Source: Accumulibacter sp032229525 (GTDB lineage Bacteria; Pseudomonadota; Gammaproteobacteria; Burkholderiales; Rhodocyclaceae). From it: 38,000 nucleotides of DNA. This document shows positions 33,891 to 38,000 of this stretch, piece after piece (position 1 is the stretch's first letter; each line of letters opens with the position of its first letter). A model generated the notes under the pieces. The model saw nothing but the letters and a program-made list of their open reading frames with translations, made no database searches and had not been told where the DNA came from. The translations under genes and the position numbers were made by a program. The DNA lies in NCBI RefSeq assembly GCF_032229525.1, contig NZ_JAVTWB010000189.1, positions 1 to 38,000 on the forward strand, read 5' to 3'.

Positions 33891-34294
33891 CACGTCATCT
33901 TCGCAAGTTTCTGCCCGAGCCACCAGACAGCAACCTGACGGTAGTAGTGCACCAACTCACCGCTATCGGCGGCGGACTTGTCTCGTTGCCAATGGAAACG
34001 CTCGCGCGGCTTGCGGATCAGGTGACGATGTCCGCCCGCCCAGACCTGTGCAGGGCATTCGAGACTCGGCACGTCGGCACCAACCCGGATGTCGTCAACG
34101 GTGAACGATTCAACCGGCGCGCGGAGCTTGTTCGCCTGCTTGGCGAAGGCCGAGAGACACACGCGAAGTGCATCGAGCATGCTGGTCTTGCCGACGCCGT
34201 TGACCCCGACGACCAGGTTGAATCCCGGCTGAAAGCGGAACTCGGCTTTCTCGATCGCACGAAGGTTGACGAGCTTGAGTACAGTAACTCTCAT
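33890..34294 (-). CDS. AAA ATPase, truncated after the Walker A half
   Basis: This 134-residue protein begins like an RecF/AAA-15 ATPase: MRVTVLKLVNLRAIEKAEFR, then FNLVVGVNGVGKTSMLDALR with Walker A GVNGVGKTS at 30-38, followed by an insertion-domain segment (VESFTVDDIRVGADVP). It then stops at KLAKMT. Family members are about 350-500 residues and need a C-terminal signature and Walker B, both absent here and not found in other frames nearby. The last ~20 residues (HYYRQVAVWWLGQKLAKMT) do not look like the family. The frame is nonetheless perfectly spliced into the operon (ATGA with hsdS, one-base overlap with the ImmA gene). It may be a deletion remnant kept for coupling. Confidence 0.75.
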   Translation of the reverse strand: MRVTVLKLVNLRAIEKAEFRFQPGFNLVVGVNGVGKTSMLDALRVCLSAFAKQANKLRAPVESFTVDDIRVGADVPSLECPAQVWAGGHRHLIRKPRERFHWQRDKSAADSGELVHYYRQVAVWWLGQKLAKMT

Positions 34295-35589
34295 GCTGCG
34301 CTCTCCACGTCGATCTGTCCCGTCACAGCCGCGGCGATGAGCGCGGAGCGGCGCTCCTTGAGCAGGGCGGTGGAGCGCTCGGTCGCGATACGCAGCTTGT
34401 CGATCTTCTTGGTCTCGATCGCTATGTAGGTAACGATTGCGCGCTGCTCGCTGAGCGAAGGCACTGGCAGAAAGACCTCGAAGAAACCCTCGGGATAGAG
34501 GCGCAGCCGCGATGACCACACGCCCTTGGAATATCGAGTGACCTCCTGAGCAAAAACGGGTAGCCGCACCAATGCGTCTACGTAACTCGGTTCTAGTCGA
34601 TCGCCTGGCTCATACACGTTGTAAGCCGGGCTGGCGATACCATCGACCGGCGACACGCCCATGGCTCCCATCCATGCCCAAAGTGTGTTGACCACGAGAT
34701 CGCCCGTGAGACAGATCTTGTACCCCTCAGTCGTCTCCGCCTCGAACATGTTGACATCCTTCTCGGAACGAGGAGTGACGCCAGTGAGGTGCGACACCGT
34801 GAGGAGTTCTTCCTCGCCCGTGGCTGAACGCTGATCGCGTTCCCTGAACAACCATCTCGTCCGTTCAGCCTCCCAAGCAGCGGGAATCTCGCCGAGCCAG
34901 GGGATGCCGGAGTCGCGGAGAGGGGCGCGGGGGTCGAGGCAGCGGGTGACTGCGCGGGTGATGAGCGCCCGGCGCTTTTCGGCCAACAGCCCGAGCACCC
35001 GTTCCTTCGCCGCCACCAGCGCATCCAGCCGCGCCGTCTCGCGATCGAGGTAGTCGGCGATAGCGCGTTGCTGCAGGACCGGGGGAATAGGCGCGAACAT
35101 CTGCGACAAATGAGTTGGACCAAAGTGCTTCAAAGCGCTTCCCGTTTGCGCGAGCGATACCTGTGTAGCAAATGCATCCGAAAGAAAGAACCAACGGAAG
35201 AAGTCTCTATCGGCTTCCTCTTCCTTCGGACGAACGATGATGATGCCGGTATAGGGAATCGCTCCAACTGTCACAGCATCGACCTCCGCACATAGACCAG
35301 TTGACGCGCTTCCACTAATCAACAGGTCCCCGTTTCTGACTCTGAAGTGCGACCACTTCGCCTCGACAAGATCTGGCGAGAGGAAGTTGCATCCATCAAG
35401 CGACACGATTCGGCCACCGAGCCCGGCGATTCTCAACAATGGAACGCCGTCACTCTCGAAGTCGACGGCCATGATGCCGGGGCCTTCGATGAAGCAAACG
35501 GCGCGCTTCAGTGGTTTGAGCTTCCAGTCCTTAGGCAAGGCTGGAAAGAGCGGCATCGGATTCGAACGCCCCGCTGTGCTCACGCTCAC
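34291..35589 (-). CDS. hsdS: type I restriction specificity subunit HsdS
   Basis: This 432-residue specificity subunit has two target-recognition domains (about 20-160 and 230-375), each followed by a conserved helical spacer. The central spacer is LQQRAIADYLDRETARLDAL with KERVLGLLAEKRRALI; the C-terminal spacer is LSEQRAIVTYIAIETKKID with LLKERRSALIAAAVTGQIDV. The repeat structure is that of a full-length HsdS recognising a bipartite DNA site. The GTG at 35589 overlaps the hsdM stop by four bases. An internal ATG eleven codons later (MPLFPALPKDW) is an alternative start. The recognition sequence cannot be predicted from this. Confidence 0.94.
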   Translation of the reverse strand: MSVSTAGRSNPMPLFPALPKDWKLKPLKRAVCFIEGPGIMAVDFESDGVPLLRIAGLGGRIVSLDGCNFLSPDLVEAKWSHFRVRNGDLLISGSASTGLCAEVDAVTVGAIPYTGIIIVRPKEEEADRDFFRWFFLSDAFATQVSLAQTGSALKHFGPTHLSQMFAPIPPVLQQRAIADYLDRETARLDALVAAKERVLGLLAEKRRALITRAVTRCLDPRAPLRDSGIPWLGEIPAAWEAERTRWLFRERDQRSATGEEELLTVSHLTGVTPRSEKDVNMFEAETTEGYKICLTGDLVVNTLWAWMGAMGVSPVDGIASPAYNVYEPGDRLEPSYVDALVRLPVFAQEVTRYSKGVWSSRLRLYPEGFFEVFLPVPSLSEQRAIVTYIAIETKKIDKLRIATERSTALLKERRSALIAAAVTGQIDVESAA

Positions 35590-37574
35590 TCCGTCACTTC
35601 CCGAAGCAACCGCATGATCTCTTCCTCCGCCTGCTTCAGCTCCGCGTCGATCTCCTCCAACGGCCGCGGTGGGGTGTACTTGTAGAAGTGGCGGTTGAAG
35701 TTGATCTCGTAGCCGATCTTGTCCTTGGATCGGTCCATCCAGGCATCGGGCACGTGCGGTCGCACCTCGCGCTCGAAGTAGGCGTCGATGTCGTCCTTGA
35801 GCGGCACGTTCTCGAAGTCGCGCAGGTCGGCGTCCGGCTCGTCGCCTTCATCGCGCCCGACCTTGGCGACCGCCTCGGCCTCGGGGTCCTTCTGCGTGAA
35901 GACGCTGCGGAAGAGCTTCTGCTCGGTCGCCTTCCAGCGCGACTTGCGTGAGTGCAGCGCGTCCTCGATACGGCTCCACACCGCGTTCCAGTCACGCTGC
36001 GGCTCGCGGCCGAGTGCCTTGTCGATGGCCTGCACGTCGTCGAGCAAATGCGGACAGGCATCGAGGAAGCGGGCCTTGTCCTCCACGGTCATCTGGTAGC
36101 GCAGGCGCAGCGGCCGCTCGACGGTGACGCGGGTGTAGCCGAAATCGGCGTTGTCGAAGGTTTTCGACGTCTCGCCGTCGGTCTGCCCGCCGTAGAGCTG
36201 CACGATCTCGGTGATCTGAGTCTCGGTGATGTGCCGGCGCTTGTCGCCGAGGCTGCGCTTGTTGTCCTCGCTGCCGCCGGCGGTCCACACGGCGCGAGCA
36301 TCGACGAGCTGAATTCTGCCCTTGCGCTGCGCCGCCTTGCGGTTGGTGACGACCCACACGTAGGTGCCGATGCCGGTGTTGTAGAACATCTGTTCGGGCA
36401 GGGCGATGATCGCCTCGAGCCAGTCGCTCTCGATGATCCACCGGCGGATGTCGCTCTCGCCCGAGCCGGCGCCGCCGGTGAACAGCGGCGAGCCACTGAA
36501 GACGATGGCCAGCCGCGAGCCGTGCTTGTGCTCCGCCGGGCGCACGGGCTCGCGCTTGTCCCACATGTGCTGCAGGAAGAGCAGCGAGCCGTCGTTCACG
36601 CGCGGCAGTCCGGCGCCGAAGCGGCCGTCGAAGCCGCGCTTGTCGCGCTCGCGCAGGATCTCCTTCTGCTGCTTCTTCCAGTCCACGCCGAAGGGCGGGT
36701 TGGTCAGGAAGTAGTCGAAGGTCTCGCCCGCGAACTGGTCGTCGGTGAAGCTGTCGCCGTAGCGGACGTTGTTGCCGGCGCCGTTGTGGTCCACCTGTTT
36801 CATCAGCATGTCCGACGCCGCGGTGGCGAAGGCACGCTTGTTGTAATCCTGCCCGTAGACGTAGAGCCTGGCGGCACCGTGGTGTTCACGCAGGTAGTTC
36901 TGCGCCTCCGCCAACATGCCACCCGTACCACATGCCGGGTCGAGCAGCTTGCGCACGGTGCCAGGCGTGGCCAGCAACTGGTCGTCGTGGATGAACAGGA
37001 TGCTGACCATCAGCCGGATGACCTCGCGCGGCGTGAAGTGGTCGCCGGCAGTCTCGTTGGCCAGTTCGTTGAAACGCCGGATGAGGTTCTCGAAAATGAG
37101 GCCCATCTGTTCGTTCGGCACCGTGCTCGGGTGCAGGTCTACGTCGGAGAATTTGGAGACGACCAGGTAGAGGATGTTCGCCTCGCGCATGCGCTCGATC
37201 TCGTTCTCAAACTCGAAGAAGTCGAAGATGTCGCGGACGTTCTTGGAGAAGCCCTTGACGTAGCTGACCAGGTGCTGCGCGATGTTATCGGGGTCACCCT
37301 TGAGCTTTCCGAAGTCGAGCGGCGAGTGGTTGTGGAAGCGTTGACCGGCGGCGTTGTTCAGGTGGGTGTCGAGCGCGTCGCCTTCGAGCTTGCCGCCCTT
37401 GCGCTTCTCCAACTCGGTCAGGACCTTCGCCTTTGTCGGCGCAAGCACGCAGTCAAATCGGCGAAGCACGGTCATGGGCAGCATGACGCGCTCGTACTGC
37501 GGCGGGCGGTAGGGCCCGCGCAGAAGATCGGCGATCTGCCAGATAAGGTTGGAAAAGTAATTGTGGTCAGGCAT
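35586..37574 (-). CDS. hsdM: type I restriction DNA methyltransferase subunit HsdM
   Basis: This 662-residue N6-adenine methyltransferase has an N-terminal helical HsdM domain (MPDHNYFSNLIWQIADLLRG). AGDHFTPREV (176-185) precedes the SAM motif DPACGTGG at 212-219 and the catalytic NPPF at 292-295. A long C-terminal region contacts HsdS/HsdR. The family is usually 480-550 residues; the ~120-residue C-terminal extension (KATEQKLFRSVF to the end) is shared by a known longer subgroup and is not a fusion I can name. It is the first gene of the operon, with a weak GTAGG ribosome binding site. Methylation would protect host DNA from HsdR. Confidence 0.95.
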   Translation of the reverse strand: MPDHNYFSNLIWQIADLLRGPYRPPQYERVMLPMTVLRRFDCVLAPTKAKVLTELEKRKGGKLEGDALDTHLNNAAGQRFHNHSPLDFGKLKGDPDNIAQHLVSYVKGFSKNVRDIFDFFEFENEIERMREANILYLVVSKFSDVDLHPSTVPNEQMGLIFENLIRRFNELANETAGDHFTPREVIRLMVSILFIHDDQLLATPGTVRKLLDPACGTGGMLAEAQNYLREHHGAARLYVYGQDYNKRAFATAASDMLMKQVDHNGAGNNVRYGDSFTDDQFAGETFDYFLTNPPFGVDWKKQQKEILRERDKRGFDGRFGAGLPRVNDGSLLFLQHMWDKREPVRPAEHKHGSRLAIVFSGSPLFTGGAGSGESDIRRWIIESDWLEAIIALPEQMFYNTGIGTYVWVVTNRKAAQRKGRIQLVDARAVWTAGGSEDNKRSLGDKRRHITETQITEIVQLYGGQTDGETSKTFDNADFGYTRVTVERPLRLRYQMTVEDKARFLDACPHLLDDVQAIDKALGREPQRDWNAVWSRIEDALHSRKSRWKATEQKLFRSVFTQKDPEAEAVAKVGRDEGDEPDADLRDFENVPLKDDIDAYFEREVRPHVPDAWMDRSKDKIGYEINFNRHFYKYTPPRPLEEIDAELKQAEEEIMRLLREVTE

Positions 37575-37945
37575 CGGTGCAGCCTACTTCAGTTGGAATC
37601 GGGCATTGCGGACGACGTGAGTTCGGGACCGTTTGCCGATCGTATCTGGATTGAAACGCCGAGCGGCAATACCCATGGGATTGTAAGCGACGAACGACCG
37701 GTCAGGGGTTGCGCGGGAGCCGCCAGGGTGTTCGCGGGGAAGCGACGCGATCGGAGAGCAACCCCCGAGCACGTGGCAAGAAAACGATCGGCGGATATCT
37801 GGCTGAATCCGTTTGCGCCGCCGGTAGCGCCGCACAGACAGCGCGCGGCCGCTCCACGTGTCAGCTCCAGTGCATGGTCCAGACGCAACAAACCCGCACT
37901 TGGGCGGGTTATGTGGATCACTGCGGACCAACTTGGACTGCTTGA
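37575..37945. other. 371-bp intergenic region between hsdM and tRNA-Leu
   Basis: This region should hold the hsdM promoter, but no convincing -35/-10 pair was found. GGGGTTGC (around 37705) and GCAACCCC (around 37758) form an 8-bp inverted repeat about 50 bases apart. A compact hairpin at 37891-37910 probably terminates the tRNA transcript. No coding sequence is supported. Confidence 0.5.
37891..37910 (-). terminator. probable tRNA-Leu terminator
   Basis: AACCCGC (37891-37897) and GCGGGTT (37904-37910) form a 7-bp stem with a six-base loop, 36 bases beyond the tRNA 3' end. On the minus strand it is followed by TGTTG, a poor U-tract. It is the usual place for a tRNA terminator. Confidence 0.6.
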
Positions 37946-38000
37946 TGGTGCCCAGGAAGGGAATCGAACCCCCACACCTTGCGGCGGCAGGACCTAAACC
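37946..38000 (-). tRNA. tRNA-Leu(UAG), 5' part outside window
   Basis: On the minus strand the sequence reads from the anticodon arm (loop TTTAGGT, anticodon TAG) through a long class II variable arm (TGCCGCCGCAAGGTGT), a T arm with GGTTCGATTCC and an acceptor end CTGGG CACCA with encoded CCA. The long variable arm with the GCCGCAAGGTGT core is typical of bacterial leucine tRNA. The acceptor 5' strand, D arm and part of the anticodon arm lie beyond the window edge. Confidence 0.92.

Noticed and set aside
35952..37997. Long plus-strand frame opposite hsdM running into the tRNA
   Set aside because: It is antisense to a clear methyltransferase and continues through a tRNA gene, so it is not a real coding sequence.
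37946..38000. Direct repeat of the tRNA-Leu 3' end marking an attachment site elsewhere in the window
   Set aside because: Scanning by eye found no second copy of the tRNA end, so no attL/attR pair can be claimed.

Overview
The window is a GC-rich, densely coded bacterial chromosome segment in draft form: it contains one run of 100 N at 1757-1856. Gene content (Tex, a Tat-exported TRAP binding protein, a DUF808 membrane protein, a FlgO-like lipoprotein, type I Wadjet) and protein style suggest a betaproteobacterium, possibly Rhodocyclales or an Accumulibacter-like lineage. That placement is inference; no rRNA gene is present.

Layout. 1-228 is the 3' end of tex. 321-479 is a possible gene remnant, followed by a vapBC-type toxin-antitoxin pair whose toxin carries an amber codon at codon 3 (499-1160). 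1211-1440 holds a decayed copy of the jetD 3' end beside a palindromic dispersed repeat. 1481-8739 (minus strand) is a complete type I Wadjet plasmid-defence operon, jetA-jetB-jetC-jetD, with a small ribbon-helix-helix gene inserted between jetA and jetB and three tandem 8-bp repeats upstream of jetA. The N run inside jetD is flanked by an exact 55-bp duplicate. Removing the N run and one copy restores a 398-codon frame, so the gap looks like a scaffolding artefact. 8941-15167 is ordinary chromosomal content: a DUF255 thioredoxin-fold protein, TerB-like protein, MscS channel, class V aminotransferase and DUF808 protein. 15235-16006 is a DUF4258/XRE toxin-antitoxin-like pair.

16244-28005 is a carboxylate catabolic locus. 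A CoA-acylating semialdehyde dehydrogenase (minus strand) is divergent from an IclR regulator. A long operon then follows: TRAP transporter dctPQM, amidase, a 55-residue membrane protein, a D-2-hydroxyacid dehydrogenase, two beta-hydroxyacid dehydrogenases, a GlcG/HbpS-like protein and glycerate 2-kinase. The predicted promoters of the dehydrogenase and of dctP carry the same octamer over the -35 box, a candidate shared regulator site. The enzymes point to import of a carboxylate or amide and its conversion through tartronate semialdehyde or hydroxypyruvate to glycerate and 2-phosphoglycerate, with a (methyl)malonate-semialdehyde branch. The substrate cannot be read from the sequence.

28203-28760 is a FlgO-like lipoprotein with a clear terminator. 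29225-37574 (minus strand) is a type I restriction-modification operon in which hsdM-hsdS and hsdR are separated by three translationally overlapping genes: a truncated AAA ATPase, an XRE/ImmA metallopeptidase and a DUF4411 PIN-like protein. The window ends in a tRNA-Leu(UAG), a typical anchor for defence islands. The most noteworthy content is the pair of modified defence operons and the uncharacterised catabolic locus.
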